Shown here piece by piece: positions 36,974 to 47,276 of a DNA stretch of 64,000 bases (its first letter is position 1; every line of letters begins with the position of its first letter). The notes under the pieces were generated by a model. The model was given only the letters and a program-made list of their open reading frames with translations, had not been told where the DNA came from and did no database searches. The position numbers were made by a program, and so were the translations under genes. Location: the NCBI GenBank assembly GCA_023403845.1, contig JAEYDL010000021.1, forward strand, positions 1-64,000, in the 5' to 3' direction. This DNA comes from Pseudomonadota bacterium. GTDB taxonomy: Bacteria; Desulfobacterota; Desulfovibrionia; Desulfovibrionales; Desulfovibrionaceae.

Positions 36974-37066
36974 ATGGATTTCTTTATGATTGGCACACTG
37001 GTCATCTGTTTTTTATTGGTCATCGCGCTTGCCTGCTGGTGCGAATCCCAGGTTGACGAAAAATAA
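36974..37066 (+). CDS. Small membrane protein at the head of the kdp operon
   Basis: A 30-residue protein: MDFF, a single hydrophobic helix (about 5-22), then CWCESQVDEK. GGAG lies 11 bases before the ATG, and kdpF starts 15 bases after the stop. Its pattern of a MD start, one helix and a W..C end resembles the tiny unnamed ORFs that precede kdpF in several other bacteria, as I recall them. It may be a second small subunit or a regulatory peptide of the Kdp pump; there is no direct evidence. Confidence 0.6.
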   Translation: MDFFMIGTLVICFLLVIALACWCESQVDEK

Positions 37067-37080
37067 AGGAGTATTTCCAC

Positions 37081-37158
37081 ATGCTCGTACTTGGAATTCT
37101 GATCGCTGCGCTGTGCCTGTATCTGGTATACGCGCTTGCAAACCCGGAAAAGTTCTAA
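37081..37158 (+). CDS. kdpF: Potassium-transporting ATPase small subunit KdpF
   Basis: A 25-residue single-helix protein. MLVLGILIAALCLYLVYAL followed by NPEKF is the usual KdpF pattern (E. coli ends YALINAEAF). It sits against KdpA and stabilises the complex. AAGGAG precedes the ATG. Confidence 0.88.
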   Translation: MLVLGILIAALCLYLVYALANPEKF

Positions 37159-37179
37159 CGGCAATATAAGGGACAAAAG

Positions 37180-38904
37180 ATGTTGGAAATCATACTTTTT
37201 CTGGCGGTCTTTATTGTCGTGATTTTCCCGACCGGGAAGTATCTCTACCATATCGCCACAGATCAGCGCACTTTCGCCGATTGCGTATTTGACCGTCTGG
37301 ACAACGCCATCTACCGGATATGCGGCATCGACAACGCCGGAATGGGCTGGAAGAAATACACCGTGGCTCTTGTCGCCACCAACGCGGCGATGGTCTTCAT
37401 CGGCTATCTGATTCTGCGCATTCAGTTCATTCCGTGGTTCAATCCCAACGGCATCGGCTCAATGGAAGCCAGTTTGTCATTCAACACCATCATCAGTTTC
37501 ATGACAAACACCAACCTGCAGCACTATTCGGGCGAATCCGGCCTTTCCTACCTGAGCCAGATGCTGGTCATCATCTACATGATGTTCACATCCGCAGCCA
37601 CCGGCGGAGCCGTAGTCATGGCCTTTGTTCGCGGTCTTTCCGGAACCTGCACGAATCTGGGCAACTTCTATCGGGATCTTGTCCGGAATACGACCCGCGT
37701 GCTGCTGCCGCTCGCCATCGTGGTGGGGCTGGTTCTCGTGTCGCAGGGCAGCCCGCAGAACTTCTCACCCAACGTCACCGTACAGACCATCGAGGGCAAG
37801 TCCCAGGACATCGCCATGGGTCCCATCGCTTCGCTCGTGAGCATCAAGCACCTGGGAACCAACGGCGGCGGATTTCTTGGAGCAAACTCCACCACGCCGC
37901 TGGAAAACCCCAATGCATTCACCAGCATGCTTGAAATGCTGTCCATGATGTTACTGCCGGGTTCCTTTGTCGTCATGTTCGGTTTCATGGTACGTGACCG
38001 CCGCAGACAGAAGGCGGAAAAGGAAGGCAAGAGCGCAGGCATCCTGCTGGGCGGTGAAGCCAAACCCGTCTTCGCCGTCATGTTCGCCATCTTCCTCATC
38101 GGTCTGGCAGCCTGCTACACGTCGGAACTCGCCGGTAACCCAAGACTGGAACAGGTCGGCCTGAATCAGGATATGGGCAGCATGGAAGGCAAGGAGGTGC
38201 GCTTCGGCATCGCCCAGTCCGCCACTTTCACGACCGTGACCACATCCTTCACCACCGGTACAGTCAACAACATGCACGACACGCTGACGCCCATCGGCGG
38301 TATGGTGCCTCTCGTCAACATGATGCTCAACTTCGTGTTCGGCGGCGAGGGGGTCGGTCTGGTCAACATGCTCATCTACGTGATTTTGACCGTGTTCATC
38401 TGCGGACTGATGGTAGGACGCACGCCCGAATACCTTGCTAAAAAGATCGAAGGCAAGGAAATGAAGTTGGCGGCCCTGTGCATCATCATCCATCCGCTGC
38501 TGATCCTCGGCTTTTCCGCTCTGGCAGTGGCCGTGCCGGATGGTCTGGCGGGCATTACCAACCCCGGTCCGCACGGTCTGACGCAGGTCCTGTACGAATA
38601 CTCCTCTTCCGCCGCCAACAACGGCTCCGGTTTTGAAGGACTCGCCGACAACTCCGTGTTCTGGAACGTCACAGCCGGTCTGGCCATGTTCTTCGGCCGC
38701 TATCTGTCCATCGTCATCGCTCTGGCCATCTCCAGCTCGCTCATGCTGAAACAGCCGGTCAGCGAATCCATCGGTACCCTGAGAACCGATACCCGCACCT
38801 TTGCCATATCGTTGTTCATGGTCGTCGTAATCATCGCCGCGCTGACGTTTTTCCCCGCGCTGGTTCTTGGACCGCTTACGGAACACATGATTTTGTGGGG
38901 CTAG
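37180..38904 (+). CDS. kdpA: Potassium-transporting ATPase potassium-binding subunit KdpA
   Basis: A 574-residue membrane subunit that forms the selective K+ channel of the Kdp pump. It has about ten helices and four selectivity-filter repeats. The segments SFMTNTNLQHYSGE, GTNGGGFLGANSTTPLENP, TTVTTSFTTGTVN and SSSAANNGSGFEGL are all typical of KdpA. GGG precedes the ATG. It lies 21 bases after kdpF and 12 bases before kdpB. Confidence 0.97.
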   Translation: MLEIILFLAVFIVVIFPTGKYLYHIATDQRTFADCVFDRLDNAIYRICGIDNAGMGWKKYTVALVATNAAMVFIGYLILRIQFIPWFNPNGIGSMEASLSFNTIISFMTNTNLQHYSGESGLSYLSQMLVIIYMMFTSAATGGAVVMAFVRGLSGTCTNLGNFYRDLVRNTTRVLLPLAIVVGLVLVSQGSPQNFSPNVTVQTIEGKSQDIAMGPIASLVSIKHLGTNGGGFLGANSTTPLENPNAFTSMLEMLSMMLLPGSFVVMFGFMVRDRRRQKAEKEGKSAGILLGGEAKPVFAVMFAIFLIGLAACYTSELAGNPRLEQVGLNQDMGSMEGKEVRFGIAQSATFTTVTTSFTTGTVNNMHDTLTPIGGMVPLVNMMLNFVFGGEGVGLVNMLIYVILTVFICGLMVGRTPEYLAKKIEGKEMKLAALCIIIHPLLILGFSALAVAVPDGLAGITNPGPHGLTQVLYEYSSSAANNGSGFEGLADNSVFWNVTAGLAMFFGRYLSIVIALAISSSLMLKQPVSESIGTLRTDTRTFAISLFMVVVIIAALTFFPALVLGPLTEHMILWG

Positions 38905-38916
38905 GAGTATACGAAC

Positions 38917-40971
38917 ATGAGCAGAAACACGAAAACCTCATTCATTACTGCAGATATTCTGAAATCGTCTCTGGTAGGAGCCGTTACGAAGCTGAACCCC
39001 GCGTACATGATCAAAAACCCGGTCATGTTCGTGGTGGAGGTAGGTTTCGTGGTGACGCTGCTGCTGTGCTTCTTCCCGAACATCTTCGGCGGCGACGGCA
39101 GCAACCTTACGGCCTACAACGCCATCGTATCCATCATTCTGCTGGTCACGCTGCTGTTCGCCAACTTCGCCGAAGCCGTGGCCGAAGGCCGGGGCAAGGC
39201 GCAGGCCGAAAGCCTGAAAAAAACGCAAAAGGACATGCAGGCCCGCATTCTGGGCGCGAACGGCTCGGAAACCATCATCAACGCCAATGAACTGAAAAAG
39301 GGCGATCTGGTGCTGGTCAAGGCTGGCGAACTCATTCCCAACGACGGGGAAGTCGTCGAAGGCGTGGCTTCCGTAGATGAATCCGCCATCACCGGCGAAT
39401 CCGCTCCGGTCCTGAAGGAAAGCGGCGGCGATTTCTCGTCCGTCACCGGCGGCACCACCGTCGCCAGCGACTGGCTCAAAATCCGCATCACGTCCAATCC
39501 TGGGGAATCCTTCCTGGACAAGATGATCGCTCTGGTCGAAGGAGCTTCCCGCAAGAAGACCCCCAACGAAATCGCGCTGAACACACTGCTGGTCAGCCTG
39601 ACCATCATCTTCATGATCGTCGTCGTCAGCCTGTATCCCATGGCCGTGTACAGCGGCGTACAGTTGCCGATCTCCACTCTGATCGCTCTGACCGTGTGCC
39701 TGATCCCCACGACCATCGGCGGCCTGCTGTCCGCCATAGGCATCGCCGGCATGGACCGTGTGGCGCGCTTCAACGTGATTGCCCTCTCCGGCAAGGCTGT
39801 TGAAGTCTGCGGCGACGTGGACACCATGATTCTGGACAAGACCGGCACCATCACCTACGGCAACCGTATGGCCGCAGAATTCATTCCCGTACGCGGTGTA
39901 GATCACAGGGAACTTATCAGGTATGCCGTAACAAGTTCGCTGGAAGACGACACTCCTGAAGGCAAGTCGGTCGTCGAACTTGGCGAAAAGCTGAGCGGAA
40001 TGCATGTGGAAGCAGTTCAGGGCATGGAATTCATTCCCTTCACCGCGCAGACCCGCATGAGCGGCGTGGACCTTCCCGACGGAACGCAGATCCGCAAGGG
40101 CGCTTCCGATGCCATTCAGAGTTATGTGAAAGAAAGAGGCGGCATTCTTCCCGACGATCTGGAAGGGCACGTCAATCATGTCGCCGAAAAGGGCGGCACG
40201 CCTCTGGTCGTCAGCGTTAACAATCGCATTCTGGGCGTCATCTACCTCAAGGACACCATCAAGGCCGGTCTGGTGGAACGTTTCGCCCGCCTGCGCGCCA
40301 TCGGCATCAAGACCATCATGTGCACTGGCGACAATCCGCTGACCGCCGCGACCATTGCCCAGGAAGCCGGCGTGGACAGCTTCATCGCCCAATGCAAGCC
40401 CGAGGACAAAATCCGGGCCATCAAGGCCGAACAGGCCAACGGAAAGGTCGTCGCCATGACCGGCGACGGCACCAACGACGCCCCCGCCCTCGCGCAGGCC
40501 AACGTGGGCATCGCCATGAACAGCGGCACTCAGGCGGCCAAGGAAGCGGCAAACATGGTCGATCTCGACTCCGACCCCACCAAGATGCTGGACGTGGTGG
40601 AAATCGGCAAGCAGCTCCTGATCACGCGCGGCTCGCTGACGACGTTCAGCATCGCCAACGACATCGCCAAATACTTCGCCATCATTCCGGCGATGTTCAT
40701 GGTCGTGATTCCTCAGCTGCAGGTCCTGAACGTCATGGGTCTGGCCACTCCGTTCAGCGCCATTCTGTCCGCCCTGATCTTCAACGCCATCATCATTCCG
40801 TGCCTGATTCCTCTGGCCATGCGCGGCGTAGCCTACAAGCCGATGCGCGCGGAAAAGATGCTGGCCCGCAACATGCTCATTTACGGCCTCGGCGGCGTCG
40901 TCACGCCCTTCGTAGGCATCAAGCTGATCGACCTCATCATCGCCCCCATGCTGGCGACAATGGGAATGTAA
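38917..40971 (+). CDS. kdpB: Potassium-transporting P-type ATPase catalytic subunit KdpB
   Basis: A 684-residue P-type ATPase. The phosphorylated Asp is D307 in [11 protein letters not shown]. The actuator motif is [13 protein letters not shown], the transmembrane [15 protein letters not shown] segment lies before the phosphorylation site, and the hinge motif is [15 protein letters not shown] hydrolysis here drives K+ import through KdpA. A gap of 217 bases separates it from kdpC, longer than elsewhere in the operon. Confidence 0.97.
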   Translation: MSRNTKTSFITADILKSSLVGAVTKLNPAYMIKNPVMFVVEVGFVVTLLLCFFPNIFGGDGSNLTAYNAIVSIILLVTLLFANFAEAVAEGRGKAQAESLKKTQKDMQARILGANGSETIINANELKKGDLVLVKAGELIPNDGEVVEGVASVDESAITGESAPVLKESGGDFSSVTGGTTVASDWLKIRITSNPGESFLDKMIALVEGASRKKTPNEIALNTLLVSLTIIFMIVVVSLYPMAVYSGVQLPISTLIALTVCLIPTTIGGLLSAIGIAGMDRVARFNVIALSGKAVEVCGDVDTMILDKTGTITYGNRMAAEFIPVRGVDHRELIRYAVTSSLEDDTPEGKSVVELGEKLSGMHVEAVQGMEFIPFTAQTRMSGVDLPDGTQIRKGASDAIQSYVKERGGILPDDLEGHVNHVAEKGGTPLVVSVNNRILGVIYLKDTIKAGLVERFARLRAIGIKTIMCTGDNPLTAATIAQEAGVDSFIAQCKPEDKIRAIKAEQANGKVVAMTGDGTNDAPALAQANVGIAMNSGTQAAKEAANMVDLDSDPTKMLDVVEIGKQLLITRGSLTTFSIANDIAKYFAIIPAMFMVVIPQLQVLNVMGLATPFSAILSALIFNAIIIPCLIPLAMRGVAYKPMRAEKMLARNMLIYGLGGVVTPFVGIKLIDLIIAPMLATMGM

Positions 40972-41188
40972 CAGATAACCGCGGCGACCGTGCGACCACG
41001 CACGGCCGCCCCCAACATCTTGCAATCAAAGCCTGGAATGCTCTCTCCGAAGGAAAACGGACTGGCTCCCGCAGGCGAAGAGAACAGGAACTCTCAGTCC
41101 GCACGCGTAGAGTCGAACAATCCTTCAGAAAAAACTGAATCAACGTACAGAAAAAACTGCTCTGCCACGAGCGGAAGGAATACGCACC

Positions 41189-41815
41189 ATGATAAACGAA
41201 ATAAAGAAGCCCATACTGCTGACGCTGGTGTTGCTGCTTATCTGCGGTCTGGCCTATCCGGTCGTGATGACCGGCCTCAGCCAGGCCATTTTCCCGGAAA
41301 AGGCCAACGGAAGTCTTATCGAGGTGAACGGACAGGCAGTAGGTTCCGATCTGATCGGACAGGATTTTACGGACGCCCGTTTCATGAAGTGCCGTCCTTC
41401 CGCCTATAACTACAATACTTATACGCAGGCGGACAAGGAAAGCGGCAGCTATGCCGGCGTAGCCTCCGGTTCGCAGAACTTCGGGCCGACCAACCCCGCC
41501 CTGACCGAGCGCGTCGAGAAGGATATGGCGGAATTTCTGAAGGCCAATCCCTCCATCAAGAAGGAAGACATCCCCACGGACCTGCTTACGGCATCCGGTT
41601 CCGGCCTTGAACCCTACATCAGTCCCGCCGCCGCGGCCGTTCAGATCCCCGCGCTGGTCGAAACCACGGGATTGTCAAAAGAGCAGCTGGAATCTATTGT
41701 AAAGGCACATACACGAGGTAAAATCCTCGGCGTATTCGGCGGAGAAACCGTCAATGTCCTCAGAGTCAATCTGGATATAGCCAACGCACTGGGTCTGCTC
41801 CCCGCTTCCCGGTAA
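41189..41815 (+). CDS. kdpC: Potassium-transporting ATPase subunit KdpC
   Basis: A 208-residue protein with one N-terminal helix (LLTLVLLLICGLAYPVVMTGLSQAIFP) and a periplasmic domain. Typical segments are GSDLIGQDFTDARFMKCRPSA, GSQNFGPTNPAL, and the C-terminal region with VNVLRVNLDIANALGLLP. It completes the KdpFABC complex. AAGGA precedes the ATG. Confidence 0.95.
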   Translation: MINEIKKPILLTLVLLLICGLAYPVVMTGLSQAIFPEKANGSLIEVNGQAVGSDLIGQDFTDARFMKCRPSAYNYNTYTQADKESGSYAGVASGSQNFGPTNPALTERVEKDMAEFLKANPSIKKEDIPTDLLTASGSGLEPYISPAAAAVQIPALVETTGLSKEQLESIVKAHTRGKILGVFGGETVNVLRVNLDIANALGLLPASR

Positions 41816-41940
41816 CAGCGTATCCCGTGCGGCATTCCTGGCCGCACGGGATTTCCTGCTGCAGCTTTCCTCGTCGCGCCGGGAAACGGACCGTAACAGT
41901 TTCCATGTGATCGAACCGTGCCAGTGAAAAGAATACTGCC

Positions 41941-44667
41941 ATGACTCAAGACGCCGCGCATTCTTCTCTCCCCCGAAAGGGAATGTTGAAAATTTTCTTC
42001 GGGTATGCCGCAGGAGTGGGCAAGACCACCGCCATGCTCAAGGCCGCGCATACGGCCAGAGGGCAGGGGGTGGACGTCGTGGTCGGCTACGTCGAACCGC
42101 ATCCACGTCCTGAAACCTCGGCGCTGCTTGACGGCCTTGAACAAATCCCTCCTCTTCAGATCGCCTACCGGAACGTCACCCTCAACGAGCTGAACGTGGA
42201 TGCAGCTCTGGCCCGCAAGCCGGAAGTGCTCCTAGTGGATGAACTGGCCCACTCCAATGCCCCAGGAAGCCGCAACACCAAACGCTATCAGGATGTCGAG
42301 GAAGTTCTGCGCGCGGGCATTTCCGTCTGGACCACGGTCAACGTCCAGCATCTTGAAAGCCTGAATGATCTCGTTGCCTCCATTACCGATGTGGCCGTGC
42401 GCGAACGGTTGCCGGACAGTGTCTTCGACCACGCCGATCAGGTGGAACTCGTCGATATCGAACCTGAAGACCTCATCCTCAGACTGAAGGCCGGGAAGAT
42501 CTACAGGGAAAAACAGGCGCTCAGGGCTCTTGAACACTTTTTTCTGCCCGCCAACCTCGCCGGTCTGCGGGAAATAGCCCTGCGCCGCATGGCCGACCGC
42601 GTCAACCGGATGGCGCAGGCGGAAACTGCGTCCGGAAGCGGACGTCCCCCGGTCAAGGAACACGTTCTCATCTGTCTTTCCGGAGCTCCCAGCAACGCGC
42701 GAGTCATCCGCACGGCCGCCAGAATGGTGGAAGCCTTTCATGCCGACTTCACGGCCCTGTATGTCCGCAGCGACGAACAGGAGGGCAACGAACGCAGGGA
42801 TCCGGCCCTGCTCGCGAACGTACGGCTGGCCGAGGAAATGGGCGCCGTGGTGGTCGAAACCCGGGGAAGGAACATTCCTGCGCAGATAGCGGAATACGCC
42901 AAGCTCAGCGGCGTCAGCAAAATCGTTCTCGGCAGGTCGCCCGCAGGCAAAAGTCTTTTCCGCCAGACGCCGACTCTGATGGAACGTCTGGCGGAACTGG
43001 CTCCTGAAATCGACATCTATATCATTCCCGATGCGCAGCCACCTCACCGTCAGCGCACCAGACATCTGCCTCATTTCAGAACACTCAGCGCCCTGTTCGG
43101 CACATCGCCTTCGTCATGGAGACAATGGGGCCTAACCGGACTCCTGCTGTGTCTGTGCAGTGCCGGAGGCTGGCTGCTGCGCCTTTGCGGCGTCCACGAC
43201 ATCGGCATCACCGGTCTGTACATGTTCGGCGTTCTGGGCATCGCCGCCTTCACTGAAGGCCCCTGGTATGGAATGGCGGCCTCGGTTCTGAGTGTTCTGC
43301 TGTTCGACTGTCTGTTCGTGCCGCCCCTGTTCACCCTTTCGGTGTACGACCTCAACTATTTCATCACCTTCGCATTCATGTTTCTGGTCGCGCTGTCGGC
43401 CAGCGCGCTCACAAGCCGCGCCCGGTCGCAGGCCAGACAGAGCATCCGCAGAGCGGCCTACACAGAACTCATGCTGATCAACAGCCGGCGCCTGCAGCAG
43501 ACCGAAAACGAGGAAGACATGCTGTCCGAGGTCTGCCGGCAGTTCCGCAGTCTGCTGGGATGTCACGTCGTCTGCTACCCGGTCGACGACGGCAGGCTGA
43601 AGCCGCCGCAGGTCTATCTTGGAACTGACGGGCGGGATGACCCGGCAGCAGCCACCCTGCTTACCAGAAATAACGAAAGAAGCGTGGCCCAGTGGGTCAT
43701 GAAGAACAATCGGCCTGCCGGGGCAGGCACGGATACCCTGCCCGGAGCCTTTTGTCGGTATATGCCCATAGCCAGCCATAATGTAGTCTTCGCCGTTCTT
43801 GGCTTCGCCGGAACCGACGACAGGGAAATACGGGGACTTGACGCCGTGGAAAAAAATGTGGTGCTCACCTTGAGCGGCGAATGCGCCCTCGCCATCGAAA
43901 AGGAGCGTCTGGTCCGCGCTAATGCGGAAATACAGGCCAAGGCGCAACAGGAAAAACTGCATGCCGACGTCCTGCGCACCATCTCCCACGACCTGCGCAC
44001 GCCCCTGACCTCCATTTACGGCAATGCCGCCATGCTTTCCAGCAATACGGATACTCTGCCGCCTGCACGAAGACGGGAACTGAGCGTCGCCATTGAAGAG
44101 GAGGCCCGCTATCTTGTCGACATGGTGGAAAACATCCTTGCTCTGACCCGCATCGAGCAGTACGGCTTCACCCTGCGCATGGAAGCCGAACTCGTGGAAG
44201 ACATCGTGCAGGAGGCTGTAAACGTCGCCAGACAGAGGGCCGGAACCCGCACGCTGAAAACGGAATTTTCCTCGTCGCTTCTGCTTGCCCGCGTAGATGC
44301 CCGCCTGACTGTGCAGGTCCTCGTCAATCTGCTGGACAACGCCATCCAGCATTCGCCTCCCGACTCCTCGATAACCGTCAGATCTTTCCCCAAAGGGGAA
44401 GAAATCATAGTGGAAGTTGCGGACGAGGGAACCGGCATCCCCAGTGCTGACAAGGAACATATCTTTGAAATGTTTTACACGACATCCACGGGAAAAGGAG
44501 ACGGAAGACGCGGCATGGGCATAGGCCTCGCCTTGTGCAGAAGCATCATCCGGGCTATGGGCGGAGAAATCGGCGTCCGCGACAATGTCCCCGGCGGCAC
44601 GGTATTTTTCTTCAATCTGCAACGCGAAGCCGAAGGGCTTCCGCTATGCAGCTCCATGCAGGAGTAG
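41941..44667 (+). CDS. kdpD: Potassium sensor histidine kinase KdpD
   Basis: A 908-residue sensor of normal length. Domains in order are the KdpD N-terminal domain with Walker A GYAAGVGKTTAML (about 21-33), a universal-stress-protein-like domain (about 240-360), four close transmembrane helices (about 395-495), a GAF domain (about 515-660), HisKA with TISHDLRTPLTSIYGN (phospho-acceptor His near 683), and a HATPase domain with GTGIP and GMGIGLALCRSI. It senses low K+ or osmotic change and phosphorylates KdpE. It is 125 bases after kdpC and two bases before kdpE. Confidence 0.96.
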   Translation: MTQDAAHSSLPRKGMLKIFFGYAAGVGKTTAMLKAAHTARGQGVDVVVGYVEPHPRPETSALLDGLEQIPPLQIAYRNVTLNELNVDAALARKPEVLLVDELAHSNAPGSRNTKRYQDVEEVLRAGISVWTTVNVQHLESLNDLVASITDVAVRERLPDSVFDHADQVELVDIEPEDLILRLKAGKIYREKQALRALEHFFLPANLAGLREIALRRMADRVNRMAQAETASGSGRPPVKEHVLICLSGAPSNARVIRTAARMVEAFHADFTALYVRSDEQEGNERRDPALLANVRLAEEMGAVVVETRGRNIPAQIAEYAKLSGVSKIVLGRSPAGKSLFRQTPTLMERLAELAPEIDIYIIPDAQPPHRQRTRHLPHFRTLSALFGTSPSSWRQWGLTGLLLCLCSAGGWLLRLCGVHDIGITGLYMFGVLGIAAFTEGPWYGMAASVLSVLLFDCLFVPPLFTLSVYDLNYFITFAFMFLVALSASALTSRARSQARQSIRRAAYTELMLINSRRLQQTENEEDMLSEVCRQFRSLLGCHVVCYPVDDGRLKPPQVYLGTDGRDDPAAATLLTRNNERSVAQWVMKNNRPAGAGTDTLPGAFCRYMPIASHNVVFAVLGFAGTDDREIRGLDAVEKNVVLTLSGECALAIEKERLVRANAEIQAKAQQEKLHADVLRTISHDLRTPLTSIYGNAAMLSSNTDTLPPARRRELSVAIEEEARYLVDMVENILALTRIEQYGFTLRMEAELVEDIVQEAVNVARQRAGTRTLKTEFSSSLLLARVDARLTVQVLVNLLDNAIQHSPPDSSITVRSFPKGEEIIVEVADEGTGIPSADKEHIFEMFYTTSTGKGDGRRGMGIGLALCRSIIRAMGGEIGVRDNVPGGTVFFFNLQREAEGLPLCSSMQE

Positions 44668-44669
44668 TC

Positions 44670-45416
44670 ATGGTTTCCGAACTCAACAACGCTCCGTTTT
44701 TCCGGGAACGCGTACTGGTTGTAGAGGATGACAAGGCCATCCGTTCGCTTATTTCAGCAACGCTGGAACGGCAGGAGGTGGATGTCGTTCTGGTTTCCAC
44801 AGGGCGCGCCGCCCTTGCCGAGGCCGCGCGCAGCAATCCCGGCGTCATGCTGCTTGATCTGGGGTTGCCCGACATGGACGGAGCGGAAGTCATCAGAGCC
44901 GTCAGACAGTGGAGCATGATGTTCATCATCGTGGTCAGCGCCCGCAGCGAAGAAGACGACAAGGTGGCCGCGCTGGATGCGGGGGCCGACGACTACCTGA
45001 CCAAGCCCTTCAGCGTGGAAGAGCTGCTGGCCAGACTGCGGGCGGCCCTGCGGCGGGTACGCTATGACCGGGATCGAGGCTCGCACGACGAAAATTCCTT
45101 TGAAAACGGCGTCCTCTTTCTGGACTACGCAGCCGGCAGCGTAACTGTGGCAGGCAAGGAAATCCATCTGGCCCCCATGGAGTACAAACTCCTGTGCCTG
45201 CTTGCCCATAATGTGGGCAAGGTTCTTACCTACAGATTCATCCTCCAGACGGTATGGGGAAACGCCCTTGATCAAAATCTGCCTTCCCTGCGCGTCTTCA
45301 TGGCGACACTGAGAAAAAAGCTGGAGCAGGCCTCCCCGCAATGCAACTGCATCAAGACCCATGTGGGAGTGGGCTATCGCATGATTCGCGTGGAAGAAGG
45401 CAATACGGGAAACTAG
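44670..45416 (+). CDS. kdpE: Two-component response regulator KdpE
   Basis: A 248-residue OmpR-family regulator. The receiver domain (about 14-125) has the acidic pair ED-D (19-21), phospho-acceptor D63 in LLDLGLPDMDG, and the Lys in LTKPFSVEELLARLRAAL. The winged helix follows (about 145-240, EYKLLCLLAHNVGKVLTYRFIL and HVGVGYRM). AGGAG overlaps the kdpD stop region and serves ATG 44670. It would act on the repeats at 36837-36855. Confidence 0.95.
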   Translation: MVSELNNAPFFRERVLVVEDDKAIRSLISATLERQEVDVVLVSTGRAALAEAARSNPGVMLLDLGLPDMDGAEVIRAVRQWSMMFIIVVSARSEEDDKVAALDAGADDYLTKPFSVEELLARLRAALRRVRYDRDRGSHDENSFENGVLFLDYAAGSVTVAGKEIHLAPMEYKLLCLLAHNVGKVLTYRFILQTVWGNALDQNLPSLRVFMATLRKKLEQASPQCNCIKTHVGVGYRMIRVEEGNTGN

Positions 45417-45509
45417 ACCGGGAAACCGGCGGCAGGGCGTCCCCTTCCTGGCCTCCCTTTGCGCGGTTCAAACGCCTTTTCTCAACGGCTTCCCCCTCCC
45501 GTGAGCGTC

Positions 45510-46061
45510 TCAGAACAGCTCGCGCAATACGGCGGCGAGAACACCCCGCGCCTTTTCGAACTGCACGGCAATGGCCCCCAGTGCGACGACGAGAAAGGTG
45601 TATTCCTGCCATGTGCCGGTGCTGACGAGACTGATGCCGAACCGCTTGCTGCCTCCGAAGGGATACACGGGAACCCGCATGGGCGTCAGCGCGTCAAGCA
45701 GAACATGGACAAGTCCGCCGATGCCCACCCAGACGATCAGATCGTTTCCCAGCTCCCCGGCCCCGGACAAGGCGCTGCGGGAGACTCCGGGGAACGAAAT
45801 ATTGGTCGCGCGCAGCAGATCCGCCGTGACCTCCTGCAACGGCAGAGTGAAACCCAGCAGAATCAGCAGAACATACCAGCCAAACCAGTGTGACGTCTGC
45901 CGGTGGATGCGCCGCCAGACCTTCTTGTCTCCATGTGCGATCGCCGTATCGACCATGTCAGGCAATACGCTTCCAACAAGCACGGCCACCAGCGCTCCCG
46001 CATGCGCTCCCGCAGCGAGAGCTCCGGCCACAGCTACGGCCTTGTGCGTAAACCACTTCAT
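45510..46061 (-). CDS. DUF457/YdjM-like membrane-bound metal-dependent hydrolase family protein
   Basis: A 183-residue membrane protein with about four hydrophobic segments. The family pattern is visible: THKAVAVAGALAAGA at the start, GSVLPDMVDTA, WRRIHRQTSHWFGWY (the HRxxSH motif), and VHVLLDALTP. These His and Asp residues are thought to bind metal, but biochemical function is poorly known. The start is set at ATG 46061, where the conserved MKWFTHK begins. It is 280 bases downstream of the amino acid permease gene on the same strand and convergent with kdpE. Confidence 0.75.
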   Translation of the reverse strand: MKWFTHKAVAVAGALAAGAHAGALVAVLVGSVLPDMVDTAIAHGDKKVWRRIHRQTSHWFGWYVLLILLGFTLPLQEVTADLLRATNISFPGVSRSALSGAGELGNDLIVWVGIGGLVHVLLDALTPMRVPVYPFGGSKRFGISLVSTGTWQEYTFLVVALGAIAVQFEKARGVLAAVLRELF

Positions 46062-46340
46062 ACAATGCCCCATGTGACAGAGAAAAAACGGCACACTACG
46101 TTTCTCCGGCCACGCAGGTCAAGTCCCAGCGCACGCCTTTCAGAGGTTTGGTGCGCCTTTCTCTTTGCTCCGGCAACACAGCCCCTTCTTCAGCCGGACG
46201 CGGCTGTTCCCTTACCGGCTGGCGGCACTGAAACAAACGCCACGAAAGACGATCAGCCGGGTTCGTCAGGGCAAGCGACACTCGTCCCGATACGGAACGA
46301 ATCTGGCAGGAACTCCGAAAGAATCAGGAAAAAAGTCTGG

Positions 46341-47276
46341 TCAGGCTCTCCATGCAGTCCTTTTTTCCAGCCTTCGTCCATACCAGGCGCAAACCAGCCC
46401 CAACAGCAGATAAAGTGTGCCGGAAGTAATCCAGATTTCAAAGGTCATCCGGCTGACGGCCATCACCTCAAGACTCTGGAACGTCAGTTCCGGCAACGAG
46501 ATGAGCGAAGCAAGGGCCGAATCCTTGAATGTGGAGATGACCTGTCCGGCCAGTGGGGGCAACATGGCGCGCAGGGCCTGCGGAAAAATGATCAGCCTGA
46601 GCTGCTGCGCCTTCGAAAATCCCAGAGCCGCCGAAGCCTCCCACTGGCTTCGGTGCACGCTTTCGATACCGCCCCGAACAATCTCCGTGACATAGGCCCC
46701 TTCATACAGTCCCAGCGTCAGTACGGCGGCGATCATGCGATCACGCTGTCCTGCCGGAGCGAAGCCCGCATCGACGATTTCGCGCAACCACCCGGGCGCC
46801 AGTCCGATAAGCGTCTCAAGCGCATCCAGGGGCAGGACGTTTCCAGCAAAAAAATAGATCAGGAACAGTAAAACCAGCGGCGGCGTATTGCGGATCAATT
46901 GCACGTAGAGCCTTACCGGCAGCACACCGGGCCCTCTTTTGCGGGCAGACGCGACGCCGAGCATGCCCCCTACGCACAGGGCCAGCAGCATGGACCACAG
47001 GCCAAGACGAATCGTGACCCACAAACCGCGCAGCAGCAATCCGGGTTCCCAGCCGGTCGGGGTGTGCCGGACCAGAAAATCCCGCATCACGCTCCAGTTC
47101 CAGACGTATCCCGCATCCTCGCCCGCCTTCCATGCGAACAGGGTGCAGCACGCCGCCACGATCAGCAGAAGCGCCGCATCGACCGGACCAAGGCGAGACG
47201 CGAGACTCCCCGACTGCGAATTTTCGCCGGGGCCGTCATACGGCGACCACTGTCGGGGAGTTCCGCGCAAACTCAT
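46341..47276 (-). CDS. Polar amino acid ABC transporter permease (HisM-type)
   Basis: A 311-residue inner-membrane permease. The conserved part has YVQLIRNTPPLVLLFLIYFFAG and the EAA loop QWEASAALGFSKAQQLRLIIFPQALRAMLPPL, the docking site for the ATPase. A hydrophilic N-terminal extension of about 30 residues precedes the first helix. Its start overlaps the stop of the binding-protein gene by four bases. It is the third transporter gene of a minus-strand operon, and no ATPase gene is adjacent. Confidence 0.88.
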   Translation of the reverse strand: MSLRGTPRQWSPYDGPGENSQSGSLASRLGPVDAALLLIVAACCTLFAWKAGEDAGYVWNWSVMRDFLVRHTPTGWEPGLLLRGLWVTIRLGLWSMLLALCVGGMLGVASARKRGPGVLPVRLYVQLIRNTPPLVLLFLIYFFAGNVLPLDALETLIGLAPGWLREIVDAGFAPAGQRDRMIAAVLTLGLYEGAYVTEIVRGGIESVHRSQWEASAALGFSKAQQLRLIIFPQALRAMLPPLAGQVISTFKDSALASLISLPELTFQSLEVMAVSRMTFEIWITSGTLYLLLGLVCAWYGRRLEKRTAWRA

